Positions 25,767 to 34,556 are shown, counted from the first letter of the stretch. The stretch: DNA of 64,000 nt from UBA2588 sp964343075 (GCA_964343075.1 CAYFGT010000002.1:62001-126000); one strand, 5' to 3'. A program made the numbers and translations. The notes: generated from the letters alone by a model not told the origin.

Positions 25767-26267
25767 ATGAATTTAGTTGATATATTCGTACTAACAACCA
25801 TATTAATAACGACATTTATTGGCTTCAAGAACGGGATCTTGAACATGATTGTTCCGGTTATCACAGTCATAATAGGCCTGTCATTTTCGAGTCGAATTTC
25901 TGGACCTCTTGGAGCTCTTGTCTCTAAAGTCATAGATCTTGGTGACTTTCAACAATATCTTGTGTTTGTAATATTTTTTATATTATTACTAGTACTCGGT
26001 ACATATATAGCGAGATTTCTTAAGTCAGTATTAGTGTTGGTACCATTCGGTGGCTTAGTTAATCGGCTAGCAGGAGGCATTGCTGGTTTAGCAGTGGGAT
26101 TACTTGTGTGTACGGGACTGATATCAGGGATACAATATTTTGGGTTTAGTACAGATGCGGAGATTTCTAAACCGATTGTTCAAGGAACTTCATCTGTTAT
26201 GCAAACCACAAAAATTTTGCCAGCGGGTTGGGAACAAATAAATAGGATACAGTCAAATATAGAGTAA
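25767..26267 (+). CDS. CvpA family membrane protein
   Basis: A 166-residue inner-membrane protein with four hydrophobic segments and the family pattern at the start (NLVDIFVLTTILITTFIGFK, with GxKNG after it) and LVNRLAGGIAGLAVGLL in the third quarter. CvpA proteins were named from colicin V production, but their general role is envelope homeostasis and is not well defined. It stands between cmk (divergent) and an HNH nuclease gene 34 bases downstream. Confidence 0.85.
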   Translation: MNLVDIFVLTTILITTFIGFKNGILNMIVPVITVIIGLSFSSRISGPLGALVSKVIDLGDFQQYLVFVIFFILLLVLGTYIARFLKSVLVLVPFGGLVNRLAGGIAGLAVGLLVCTGLISGIQYFGFSTDAEISKPIVQGTSSVMQTTKILPAGWEQINRIQSNIE

Positions 26268-26301
26268 GTCTGATCATTAAAAGTGTAGTGAGGGAGTCTT
26301 T

Positions 26302-26889
26302 ATGGTAATACAAGATAAATCGCGTGCATCTGAACAATTAATGGAAGTTGTGAATACTGAAGATGATGACCCAGTTTACCTACATGATAAAGTTTTGGTT
26401 CTCAATTTGAATTATGTTCCCATTAATATTAGCACTATGAAACGTTCACTGACCTTGATTAGCAAAGGCAAAGCAGAAATACTGGAATGTAGAGATTCTG
26501 CCTTGCATACAGTTACTCATGATGTACTTGCTCCGTCAGCAATAAGATTGAGTTACATGGTAAAGCGATCTTATAAGAATGGTCCTTGCAAACTTTCTAA
26601 AAAAGAGGTGTTTTTGAGAGATAATTACACCTGCCAATATTGCTCTAAGAAGAGTAATAAAATGACTATTGACCATGTGATTCCCAGAAAGCACAATGGG
26701 CCTAATACTTGGGAGAATGTGGTAACAGCCTGTTCTCCTTGTAATTTGAAAAAAGCGGCTAGGTCACCAGATCAAGCACAGATGAAACTTTTACGGGAGC
26801 CAAAGCCTCCTCAGCCCAACCCTTACAGGTTACTGCAGAATCAGACTTTACGAGATGAATGGAAGGTCTATATACCTTGGGACTGCTAA
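26302..26889 (+). CDS. HNH endonuclease family protein
   Basis: A 195-residue protein with an N-terminal domain of the kind found in cyanobacterial and Chloroflexota HNH proteins (VLNLNYVPINISTMKRSL), then the HNH nuclease module: zinc cysteines Cys111-Cys114 (CQYC) and Cys144-Cys147 (CSPC), with the catalytic DHVIPR (His125) and the NTWENVVTAC segment with asparagine. The ATG follows a GGGAG ribosome site. These chromosomal, non-mobile HNH proteins are very widespread but their role is uncertain. It converges with the selenoprotein candidate, overlapping it by 4 bases. Confidence 0.87.
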   Translation: MVIQDKSRASEQLMEVVNTEDDDPVYLHDKVLVLNLNYVPINISTMKRSLTLISKGKAEILECRDSALHTVTHDVLAPSAIRLSYMVKRSYKNGPCKLSKKEVFLRDNYTCQYCSKKSNKMTIDHVIPRKHNGPNTWENVVTACSPCNLKKAARSPDQAQMKLLREPKPPQPNPYRLLQNQTLRDEWKVYIPWDC

Positions 26890-27647
26890 ATTAATGCTTC
26901 GGGTGTGATGATTCCCTCAAAGTCATCGGTAGTTGCGGGGTCAATAATGTCCATATTTAGATAATCTGTCATATACATATAAGTTTGTTTAAGATGATGA
27001 GTGCTATGGCTTAGAATAATGGTCAATAGTTCTAGTACAGTCACTTCCCCTCCATAGTGAGCAGGTACGACCCTGTCGAAAGAATCGTAGTCTCCTGAAT
27101 CCAAGAATGAGGAGATATGTGAGATAACTTCGTCCCCGTAAACTTTGATTTGCTCAGGAGTAATTATTTCTTTCAAGTTTTCGTATGAGGCTCGCATGTC
27201 GTCAGTGGACATACTTCCCGTCTTATGACTAGCGTATGCTAGTTCAGGGAAGGATATGATGTGTTTCATGTGGTCTAGTAGAGTTTGTGGGCGCCATGGC
27301 AAAATAGCTTCCAGTTGGTCATTACTGAATTGCAGAGATGCTCTTATGGATCCCCCTAGAATAGCAGTGTATTTTTCTTTAAGCCATTCTGTTTTAGCCG
27401 ACAGATCTACTTTAGTTTTGATGTTCAATGTTGCTACTAGTTTCTTAGGGTAAAATCCTATAATTACTTCAGAATCGTTGACTATAGTAATTGGTGCTGA
27501 CTTAATTCCTTTAGATTCAATCAGCGATGCTGCGTCTTTGTCGGAAGCAAGGTCAAAGTGAGTGTAGTCAATACCATGAGTTTTTAGGAACTCTTCCAGA
27601 GTCCTGCAGCTAAATCAACCAGGGTGAGTAAACACATCTACTTTCAT
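26886..27647 (-). CDS. Putative selenocysteine-containing glutaredoxin-DinB fusion protein
   Basis: One 254-codon frame if the TGA at 27615-27617 (codon 11) is read as selenocysteine. Residues 1-73 form a glutaredoxin/NrdH-like domain: beta strand MKVDVFTHPG, the active site Sec11-Phe-Ser-Cys14, the cis-proline segment SAPITIV (Pro52) and GFYPKKL. Residues about 80-253 form a DinB/YfiT-type four-helix domain with metal histidines in LLDHMKH (His126 or His129) and LSHSTHHLKQ (His214, His218). The start ATG follows AGAGG at a good distance and lies 15 bases after the upstream gene. The alternative, a DinB-only gene, would need a TTG with no ribosome site. DinB-fold thiol transferases give a functional link to a redox domain. 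A base error in a cysteine codon is the main alternative. Operon with the NHL/DUF1501 genes. Confidence 0.72.
27587..27604 (-). promoter_or_regulatory. SECIS-like hairpin downstream of in-frame TGA
   Basis: On the coding (minus) strand GGACTCTGGAAGAGTTCC forms GGA/TCC and CTCT/AGAG stems, one bulged U and a GGA loop. The loop begins 17 nt after the TGA. Bulged U, loop starting with G and this distance match the general bacterial SECIS description. Confidence 0.55.
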
Positions 27648-27662
27648 TATTAAACCTCTATT

Positions 27663-27986
27663 TTAATTTAATCCTTCATTTGAGAAGAACATTTGTTCTG
27701 AATACGGGTTCTCTTCATTTAGGACGTGATAGGTATACATTTTATTCGCCCTGAAGTGTAATAACAGTATAGCGTTAGTTATTTCGTACCTCGGAGGCGT
27801 AACGTCGTATCCAGTCTTTTTTGCGAACCATTTTTTATAGCCTGTTTCAAAGAAACTTTCTAAGAATGGGGTCGGCTCTGCGTCATGGGAGCATTCTTCC
27901 AAGATCTCCAAAGGGGCATTTTTGCAGAGGACTTCAGGGTTTTCCTCTGCAAATCTTAAAAGTTCGTCTTCTTGGTCCCGGTCCAT
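27663..27986 (-). CDS. Hypothetical protein, 107 residues
   Basis: I do not recognise this protein. It is acidic at the N-terminus (MDRDQEDELLRFAEENPE), has two cysteines (Cys21 and Cys32) and a central aromatic basic stretch (YKKWFAKKTGYDV). No signal peptide or membrane segment is seen. It lies 18 bases after the NHL-repeat gene and 15 bases before the glutaredoxin-DinB start, so it belongs to the five-gene operon that begins with the DUF1800 gene. A DinB- or redox-related accessory role is only suggested by the position. Confidence 0.65.
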   Translation of the reverse strand: MDRDQEDELLRFAEENPEVLCKNAPLEILEECSHDAEPTPFLESFFETGYKKWFAKKTGYDVTPPRYEITNAILLLHFRANKMYTYHVLNEENPYSEQMFFSNEGLN

Positions 27987-28004
27987 TTAGAGTTGCTCTG
28001 CAGT

Positions 28005-29063
28005 TTACAGGTTCAATTGTGGAACCATGTATCCTGTTAACTTGTTATAAATTTGTAATCGTTGTCTCTGGCAGTCAGCCACTACAACACGGTCATTTTC
28101 AGTATCGAAGCTGATACCGGTGGGTAGTACAAAAGACCACTCAGATTCAGTAGATTTAACCTCCCTACGTCGGCGAAGGTAGTCCGTGTTGGCTTCAATA
28201 GTCATTTCTGCCCATCTTGATAATTGTTGTGCATCCCCCGCTAAAGAGACAATGTAGTCTCCTTCTTCTGAGAATATATGAACTTTGCCCCAATGCATGT
28301 CGTTTGGAGCCCAGTCGCTAATATAAATATCTCCATTGCTATCAACTGCTACTGCAGTTGGATGGTCCAACTCGCCAAATTTATTACCATAGGAGCCGAT
28401 AGATTTTTTGAAATTCCCATCAGTATCAAATAGTTGAACGCGATGATTTTTATGGTCAGCTACATATACGATGTTTTTTGAGTCAATAGTTATTCCCCAA
28501 GGCCTGTTTAGTTGCCCCGGTTCTGATCCTTCTTCTCCCCAACTAGTAATTAATTCCCCGGAAGGTGAGTATTTCCGAACTTGGCTAGCAAAACTACCAG
28601 TGATATATAAATTGTCTTGGTCATCTATAGTGATGCCGGCAGGTCCAAAAGTACCAGGTTCGTCAGATACAAAGAATTCGCTGATAAAGTTACCCTCTAA
28701 GTCGAAACTTAGTATTTTGTCCATATGTTCATCGGTCACATATAAAGTATTTGTGCTTGATATTGCTATATCAGTGGGCCAAATGAACTCCCCTTCTCCG
28801 TTACCGTATTTACCAAATTCTCCGGTGAAGGTTTCTTCTCCGTGTCCGCCGCCGAGCGTAATCATACTTACTCGGGCGCCAACTCCTGTTTTGTTCCATG
28901 GAACGTTACTTATTGTTTCTGCTCCTCGGTTTATCACATATGTAATACCGTTAGGACCGAAAGTCATTCCGCACGGATAATTGAATCCCATGCCTGACTG
29001 AGCACCTCTGCCTATAGAGTGACTGTAGTCATAAGTGCGACCATTTGCGGTTGTAGTTAACAT
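28005..29063 (-). CDS. NHL-repeat beta-propeller protein
   Basis: A 352-residue protein built of about six NHL repeats (for example GELDHPTAVAVDSNGDIYIS and GQLNRPWGITIDSKNIVYVA, each followed by DxxNHRVQLFD-like strands). It should fold as a six-bladed propeller for binding a protein, sugar or cofactor. There is no signal peptide, so it may stay in the cytoplasm or be exported by an unknown route. It lies 31 bases after the DUF1501 gene in the same operon. Such propeller proteins are numerous in SAR202-type genomes. The ligand is unknown. Confidence 0.83.
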   Translation of the reverse strand: MLTTTANGRTYDYSHSIGRGAQSGMGFNYPCGMTFGPNGITYVINRGAETISNVPWNKTGVGARVSMITLGGGHGEETFTGEFGKYGNGEGEFIWPTDIAISSTNTLYVTDEHMDKILSFDLEGNFISEFFVSDEPGTFGPAGITIDDQDNLYITGSFASQVRKYSPSGELITSWGEEGSEPGQLNRPWGITIDSKNIVYVADHKNHRVQLFDTDGNFKKSIGSYGNKFGELDHPTAVAVDSNGDIYISDWAPNDMHWGKVHIFSEEGDYIVSLAGDAQQLSRWAEMTIEANTDYLRRRREVKSTESEWSFVLPTGISFDTENDRVVVADCQRQRLQIYNKLTGYMVPQLNL

Positions 29064-29094
29064 TATAGTCTCCTAATACGGTAAGGCTTGAGCC

Positions 29095-30222
29095 TTACTT
29101 CATATAAGCTAATTTTTCAAAGTTACCATTTACTATGGGGTTAGCGTCTAGGCCGAACCAATCTTCAACCATAGTTGAATAAACACTTCTAAAGTCTACG
29201 TTTGGAACTACGTCTCCCTGCTCAAGATGTTCTGGTTTCATGCTTGGGAACTCGCCGTACTGACCACCTTTGATTTGGTCACCAAGAGCAAATGCTACTC
29301 CACCTGCGCCGTGGTCTGTGCCGGAGCCATTATCAATAACCCTACGACCAAATTCAGAGAACAGGAACATAATTACATTTTCGCTGGCGTTATGCTCTCT
29401 TAGGTCAGCAAAGAATGCGCGAATGCCTTCTGAAACGTCTTTCCAGAGTTTGTCATGCATCCCTACTTGGTTGGAATGGCTATCGAAGCTACCATGATCA
29501 CAATAGAAAACTCTAGTTCCGAAGTTTGCCAAATGAACTTGAGCGATTCCTTTGAGTTTCTTAGCTATTGTACTATCAGGATATTCGACGGTCGAAGAAT
29601 ACATTTTAGGAGCATCTTTTAGAATGTCAGCACCTTCTAGAGTATCTAGACCTGTTTGTCCTAAGTAGTCCATTACAGCGCCTGTTCCAATTGTGGGAGA
29701 GTACATTCTTGCAAACCTATCAAGAATTTTGTTTCTTTGTTCGTTTGCTATACCTGGTAGAAGTCCATAGTTATCAAGGTCATCTACGCACGCTACTGGT
29801 ACCCCAGGTAAAGCTAGTGCTCTAGGTAATGCTGCTCCGAAACTAACAGCTGTGAGAACGTTTTCTTTGTTAGGGTCTAATTCTCTAGTAACTTTACCTA
29901 ACCATCCTTCGGTTCCAATCTTGTCTGGCTCGCATGTGTGCCAAATGTCCATAGACCTGAAGTGGGACCTAGGGGAATCTGCGTAGCCTACTCCATGGAT
30001 TATAGCCATATCCCCTGCGTCATAAAGTTCTTTGATTGGAGCCATTTCTGGGTGAAACCCGATCTGGTCATCTATTTTAATAATTCTGTCTTCAGGAACT
30101 CCGACTACAGGTCTTGAGTCCCGATAAATGCCATCGGCATATGGGATTGTAGTGTTGAGATAGTCATTTCCTCCAGACATCTGGAGGACTACTATTACTG
30201 GATCTTTTTTTGTACTAGTCAT
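29095..30222 (-). CDS. DUF1501 family protein
   Basis: A 375-residue protein of the DUF1501 family (sulfatase/alkaline-phosphatase-like fold). Conserved features are the N-terminal LQMSGGNDYLNT, the HFRSMDIW and FGRRVIDNGSGTDHGAGG segments with probable metal ligands, and SFDSHSNQVGMHDKLW near the centre. It starts 14 bases after the DUF1800 stop; the DUF1800-DUF1501 pair is a very common but uncharacterised bacterial two-gene set. Most members carry a twin-arginine signal; this one does not, which suggests a cytoplasmic version or lost signal. Confidence 0.88.
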   Translation of the reverse strand: MTSTKKDPVIVVLQMSGGNDYLNTTIPYADGIYRDSRPVVGVPEDRIIKIDDQIGFHPEMAPIKELYDAGDMAIIHGVGYADSPRSHFRSMDIWHTCEPDKIGTEGWLGKVTRELDPNKENVLTAVSFGAALPRALALPGVPVACVDDLDNYGLLPGIANEQRNKILDRFARMYSPTIGTGAVMDYLGQTGLDTLEGADILKDAPKMYSSTVEYPDSTIAKKLKGIAQVHLANFGTRVFYCDHGSFDSHSNQVGMHDKLWKDVSEGIRAFFADLREHNASENVIMFLFSEFGRRVIDNGSGTDHGAGGVAFALGDQIKGGQYGEFPSMKPEHLEQGDVVPNVDFRSVYSTMVEDWFGLDANPIVNGNFEKLAYMK

Positions 30223-30236
30223 TTCCTTCTCCTAAC

Positions 30237-31646
30237 TTACGCGTATTGAAATTCTCTTAAAGATACAATTAGTTGTAACAGCTCGGTGATCCTGATTTCA
30301 CAGTTGTCATCGCTGGAGCAGTCTAAGTCTCCTTCTTCTTGAGCATAAGCGATTAGTTCTGCTTTTGAGGCTTCTGTTACATCAAGCGGACCCATCAGAT
30401 CGAGACAGGTATCTACTAATTGTTCGGGGCTAAGTTTCCCGCCTTGTTTAACTCTATTAATTATGTTCTGGACACCGGGTTTGCTGGCATCTCCAAACAT
30501 GTCTGCAGTGAAGTTGATTCTTCTCATTAATGAACCGCTGTTGATCCATTCTGCCCCATAATGCCATCCTTCAACAGAAGGAACATTTAGTAAGTCTTGC
30601 CCCATATAACCATATTGGCGACTCATGTCTCCTAGGCCAGGGAATGGTTTTTCATAACCACCAACCATTCTAAGAGTGGAAACCACAATTTCTGCAGGAT
30701 TTTTAATTTTTTCGAATCTTGCATTCTTGAAGAATTCTGAATTAAATAGCACTCTTAAAGTGTGTTTTATGTCATAGTCAGTTTCTATCAAAGCGTCTGC
30801 GAGAGCGTCAACGGCATCTTCATCTCGGGGAGGTGTTACACCCCATGCAGGTACTTGTACTTCGTCTGCAACGAAGAAGTTATATAGATGTCTCGCTAGG
30901 AATTGTGCTGTTGCTGGCTGTTCCAAGATAATTCGAATGATGTCATCACCATTGAAATTGCCTGTTTGTCCTAAGAAGGTCTTTTCGCCATCGTCATGAA
31001 GCTCTGGCTTGTATATAAAGTCTTGATCATGTCGGCCAACTGGTCCTCTTGGGAGCATTAATTCGTAGGTCCAACCTGTAAATGCTCTAGACGCCTCTCT
31101 TACATCTACTTCTGTGTAATTTCCTACTCCCATTGAGAATAATTCGAGTAGCTCTCTACCCCAGTTTTCATTCACAGCAGTAGCAGTGTTTTCAATATTG
31201 TCTAAATAAAACAACATTCCTGGACTTTTAGCAGTGGCTATCAGGATGTCTTCAAATTTCCCCATCCCAATCTCTTTGAATTCGTGAATTCTTCTGTTTT
31301 CATTTTGGTAGTGGTCAGTTTTGGCTACCCCAGTAGGGATAAGCATGTACCAGAACAAAGCTAGTTTTTCTTGAAGAGGCCTTTTTGAGGCTATCATAGC
31401 TTGTAACCATTCTGCGCTACCGAAGTTTTGGATTGTGCCGCTTCTGAATGCCCATGGTTGGTATCTCATGATTTCCCATCGGTCTACGGCGGGTTGGCTA
31501 TCAGGATCTAAGAGTTCTTCCACAGTGGCTTCGTAACCAACTTTAACTCTTTCTTCTAACTCTTCTCTTGTAGCTCCAAAACCGGCCCTTCGCATCAGAT
31601 GGGCCATTAATTCTATATCTGCTGACATATTGACTCCTCCATACAT
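30237..31646 (-). CDS. DUF1800 family protein
   Basis: A 469-residue mainly helical protein of the DUF1800 family. Typical segments are LMRRAGFGATREEL at the N-terminus, the KLALFWYMLIPTG region, ENWGRELLELFSMG and YTEVDVREASRAFTGWTY. The biochemical role is unknown; the pair with DUF1501 is conserved and often tied to cell-surface or polymer metabolism. No signal peptide is seen. It leads the five-gene minus-strand operon ending in the glutaredoxin-DinB fusion. A tRNA-Met gene lies 94 bases upstream on the same strand. Confidence 0.9.
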   Translation of the reverse strand: MYGGVNMSADIELMAHLMRRAGFGATREELEERVKVGYEATVEELLDPDSQPAVDRWEIMRYQPWAFRSGTIQNFGSAEWLQAMIASKRPLQEKLALFWYMLIPTGVAKTDHYQNENRRIHEFKEIGMGKFEDILIATAKSPGMLFYLDNIENTATAVNENWGRELLELFSMGVGNYTEVDVREASRAFTGWTYELMLPRGPVGRHDQDFIYKPELHDDGEKTFLGQTGNFNGDDIIRIILEQPATAQFLARHLYNFFVADEVQVPAWGVTPPRDEDAVDALADALIETDYDIKHTLRVLFNSEFFKNARFEKIKNPAEIVVSTLRMVGGYEKPFPGLGDMSRQYGYMGQDLLNVPSVEGWHYGAEWINSGSLMRRINFTADMFGDASKPGVQNIINRVKQGGKLSPEQLVDTCLDLMGPLDVTEASKAELIAYAQEEGDLDCSSDDNCEIRITELLQLIVSLREFQYA

Positions 31647-31740
31647 ATCATCTCATAGATTCTAGTCTCGCGATTTTATCGTAAAAAACGGAATTTGTAC
31701 ATGTGATTTGATGTTTGTGTGGATTTAATAGCAGGCTAGT

Positions 31741-31817
31741 TGGTGGGCGATCCTGGACTCGAACCAGGGACCTACGAATTATGAGTTCGGTGCTCTAACC
31801 AGCTGAGCTAATCGCCC
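31741..31817 (-). tRNA. tRNA-Met (CAU)
   Basis: A 77-nt cloverleaf including encoded CCA. Acceptor GGGCGAT pairs with ATCGCCC, the D-arm is GCTC/GAGC, the anticodon loop is CUCAUAA and the T-arm contains GGTTCGAGTCC. The 27-43 pair is mismatched (C-U). The D-arm and acceptor fit elongator Met; tRNA-Ile2 (modified CAU) cannot be fully excluded. Confidence 0.93.
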
Positions 31818-31876
31818 GTTTATTTGCCTGTTGTTATTAGAAAGAACATTGTACCAGTTACTATTAACATATCAAA

Positions 31877-33232
31877 CTAAATGCCTAGATTTTTCTTGTA
31901 GTCAGGGTCCCAATTAGCAAGCGTTTTTGCTTCTAATCGTTGTAGGGGGTCAAATGTAGCAGATGGCTCTCTATCTCCTGGTATGTCTGCTATGAGACCT
32001 TGTTCATATAGCGAGTCAAACTCTTCATCAGATAAACCAAGGATTGTTTTTAGATAGTATTCGTTATGTTCTCCAAATTTTGGAGCTGGCTTTGTGATGT
32101 GTAAAGGATGGTTGCTTAGCTTATAGGGTCTGCCAAGAAACATTCTAGTTCCCATGTTTCTGTCTGAAGGATACTCCACTTTCTCTATAAAATTTCTTGA
32201 TACGAAATGTTTGTCATAATGTATGTCTTGGCTGTTAATAACAGGGCCTGCTGCTATACTGTTTTCCTGCAGTAAATGCATGATGTCATATTTGTCCTGT
32301 GTTTGAGTCCACTCACTTAGGATAACATCTATCTCATTATGATTTTTTATCCGATCGTTCAGATGGATGAATTTGGGATCTTTGGCAATTGCGGGTTTAT
32401 TGATCAGGGAACATAGTGTTTGCCATTCTTCGTCACTATCAACCGAAATTGCGATCCATTGGTCATTTCCTTTCGTTGGGTAACAGTTTTGAGGAGCTCT
32501 AAACGGACTTTTATTCCCGATTCTGTCTGCTTCTTGCCCATTCAACTGGGCGTTTAGCAAATATTCGGATATAAACATTACTCCCGTTTGATACATTCCG
32601 ATATCTATCCATTGCCCTTTGCCTGTTTCACTCCGATATTTTAAGGCTCCACCCAGTGCAAATAATGCTGTCCAAGTTGCCAGGAAGTCTACAAAAGAAG
32701 CACCAGCTTTAGAAGGAGGCCCATTTTCATATCCGGTTAGGTTTGCCATTCCATGACTTAGTTCAGCTGTAGTGGCTTGACTTGGATAGCTGGAATACGG
32801 CCCATCTCCGTGTCCATATCCAGTGTTGCTGACCATAATTATGTCAGGCTTGAGTTTTTTAAGATTGGGATAATCTAATCCCCACCCCTTCATTACTCTA
32901 GGGGTGAAATTTTCCATGACCACATCACTGATTTTAACCATTTCTTTAAACAGTTCTCTTCCCTCAGGATCTGCCATATTAATCACTAAAGAGTTTTTCC
33001 CTCGGTTGATAAGGTTGAAAGTAGAAGGTCTGTTCCACCAGTCTTCTCCGTGATCGTTGTCAGCGAAAACCCCTGCGTACCCGCCTGTTCTGGTTACGTC
33101 AGGGCGAGAAGGACCTTCGATTTTGATGACTTCTGCCCCTAGGTCCGCTAAATGTCCGCCAGCGTAAGGGAGTGCAAATACGTATGTGGAGTCTAATATC
33201 CGTAATCCTTCTAATGGGCGAGGGTTAGTCAT
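31877..33232 (-). CDS. CaiB/BaiF-type (class III) CoA-transferase
   Basis: A 451-residue formyl-CoA-transferase-family enzyme moving CoA between carboxylic acids. It has LEGLRILDSTYVFALPYAGG at the N-terminus with the CoA-binding GAEVIKIEGP, VVMENFTPRVMKGWGLDY, and the expected catalytic aspartate at Asp182 (GASFVDFLATW), followed by TGKGQWIDIGMYQ. Its start abuts the stop of a second family member upstream (one base apart or less), so the two are probably subunits of one enzyme or act in sequence. Substrates are not known. Confidence 0.9.
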   Translation of the reverse strand: MTNPRPLEGLRILDSTYVFALPYAGGHLADLGAEVIKIEGPSRPDVTRTGGYAGVFADNDHGEDWWNRPSTFNLINRGKNSLVINMADPEGRELFKEMVKISDVVMENFTPRVMKGWGLDYPNLKKLKPDIIMVSNTGYGHGDGPYSSYPSQATTAELSHGMANLTGYENGPPSKAGASFVDFLATWTALFALGGALKYRSETGKGQWIDIGMYQTGVMFISEYLLNAQLNGQEADRIGNKSPFRAPQNCYPTKGNDQWIAISVDSDEEWQTLCSLINKPAIAKDPKFIHLNDRIKNHNEIDVILSEWTQTQDKYDIMHLLQENSIAAGPVINSQDIHYDKHFVSRNFIEKVEYPSDRNMGTRMFLGRPYKLSNHPLHITKPAPKFGEHNEYYLKTILGLSDEEFDSLYEQGLIADIPGDREPSATFDPLQRLEAKTLANWDPDYKKNLGI

Positions 33233-34429
33233 TTATACAACTCCTATTTGCCGGAGTTTCACCAATTGCGCGGCTGTAAATTCTAGATTGTCTATATAAA
33301 TTTCTTCGTTATGTTGCCCTAGTGTAGGTGCTGGGTACCTCATTTTGAATGGGGTGGCACTATATTTGAATAATTCAGCCGGGACATTTACTTTTCCGAA
33401 ATATGGATGCTCGATCTCATGGTAGAATCCTCGTGACTGTAATTGTTCACAGTCATTCAATTCCGTTGCAGTTTGGGCTACTCCAAATAACATCCGAGCC
33501 TCTGAGGCCTTCCTGAATAATTCCCATTTTCCTTTGTTTTTCATATAACTCTCCACAATATTGTCGAGTTCAGAACCGTGGGCTATTCGCTGTTCGCGTA
33601 TGGCAAATTTTGGTTCAAGCAATTCTGGAGATTCGAAAAAGTTTGCTATGTCTTCCCAGGAAGCACCACCTCCGGTTTGCCATACTACCCAACCGTCTTT
33701 TGTTGCTTGTGCGGCTTGTTCGGAGTTGCTACCTTCGGCTTTTCTCCTAGTTTGGGTTCCTCCCATAAATGGGTATATTGACTGAGTTGCCATCATTGTA
33801 GAAGCGACGCATTCTGTGATAGAAACATCTATATGTTCTCCAATACCGGTAAGGCCACTTTTAAATAGTGAGATACTAGTTGCTCCGGCCCCAAATAGCC
33901 CTCCTTCATATTCAGCTTGCATACCTGCGTGCTTTAGTGGCTGTTGGCCTTGTACACCACTAATGCTCATGATTAAGCTCATCGCATAGTTGATTAGTTC
34001 GGAGGCTTTAAAATTTTTGTAAGGCCCCGTCTGACCGAAAGGGGTAATAGACGTCATACTTAACTTAGGATTGATTTGCTGCAACGTAGGAAGGTCTAGC
34101 CCTAATTGTTTCATGAAACCCGGTTGAAAACTTTCAATGATGAGATCTGCTCTTGAAGCTAAATCTTTGAAAATATTTTTGCCAATCGATGTTTCAAGAT
34201 TGAGAGTGATACCTTTCTTGTTGAAGTTATGAGTGAAAAAAGATAGGCTTTTTTCATAGTGAGGATCATTTTCGAAGAATGGGCCCTGAGTTCGTAATTT
34301 AACTCCGTTGATGGGTTCTATTTTTAAAACATTAGCTCCATAATCAGCAAATAGTCTAGCGCAGAAGGAGCCTGATACATCTTCACTGACGTCTAGTATA
34401 GTGAGGTTTTCGAAAACATTGTTAAGCAT
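33233..34429 (-). CDS. CaiB/BaiF-type CoA-transferase family protein, catalytic Asp position changed
   Basis: A 398-residue CoA-transferase homologue. Family segments are LTILDVSEDVSGSFCARLFADY, here cut as LDVSEDVSGSFCARLF, then VLKIEPING, DLIIESFQPGFMKQLGLD and TGIGEHIDVSITE. Where the nucleophilic aspartate is expected the sequence reads GMQAEYEGG with Glu173, so this copy may be a non-catalytic or altered partner of the gene that follows without a gap. It is first of the pair and divergent from the HpcH aldolase gene. A role in acyl-CoA activation for degradation of a carboxylic acid is inferred. Confidence 0.87.
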   Translation of the reverse strand: MLNNVFENLTILDVSEDVSGSFCARLFADYGANVLKIEPINGVKLRTQGPFFENDPHYEKSLSFFTHNFNKKGITLNLETSIGKNIFKDLASRADLIIESFQPGFMKQLGLDLPTLQQINPKLSMTSITPFGQTGPYKNFKASELINYAMSLIMSISGVQGQQPLKHAGMQAEYEGGLFGAGATSISLFKSGLTGIGEHIDVSITECVASTMMATQSIYPFMGGTQTRRKAEGSNSEQAAQATKDGWVVWQTGGGASWEDIANFFESPELLEPKFAIREQRIAHGSELDNIVESYMKNKGKWELFRKASEARMLFGVAQTATELNDCEQLQSRGFYHEIEHPYFGKVNVPAELFKYSATPFKMRYPAPTLGQHNEEIYIDNLEFTAAQLVKLRQIGVV

Positions 34430-34516
34430 TAGTTTTTTTTCAGTTATTGTGGATTCTTTGCCAATCGAGACAGGATTGTATCTGAACTATATCTTTAAGG
34501 CAACTTAATAATTAAG

Positions 34517-34556
34517 TACAATCAGTAAAGTGAAAAATGAGCCATAGGAGGAAGGA
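34517..34556 (+). promoter_or_regulatory. -10 and strong ribosome site for the HpcH-type aldolase gene
   Basis: TACAAT at 34517-34522 is a plausible -10. AGGAGGAAGG just before the ATG at 34557 is the strongest ribosome site in the window, close to a full anti-SD match. Confidence 0.45.

Noticed and set aside
26886..27428. DinB-only gene starting at a TTG codon
   Set aside because: The frame is open and meaningful upstream: 63 codons of a glutaredoxin domain between the TGA and this TTG, with a good start and ribosome site before the TGA. No ribosome site precedes the TTG.
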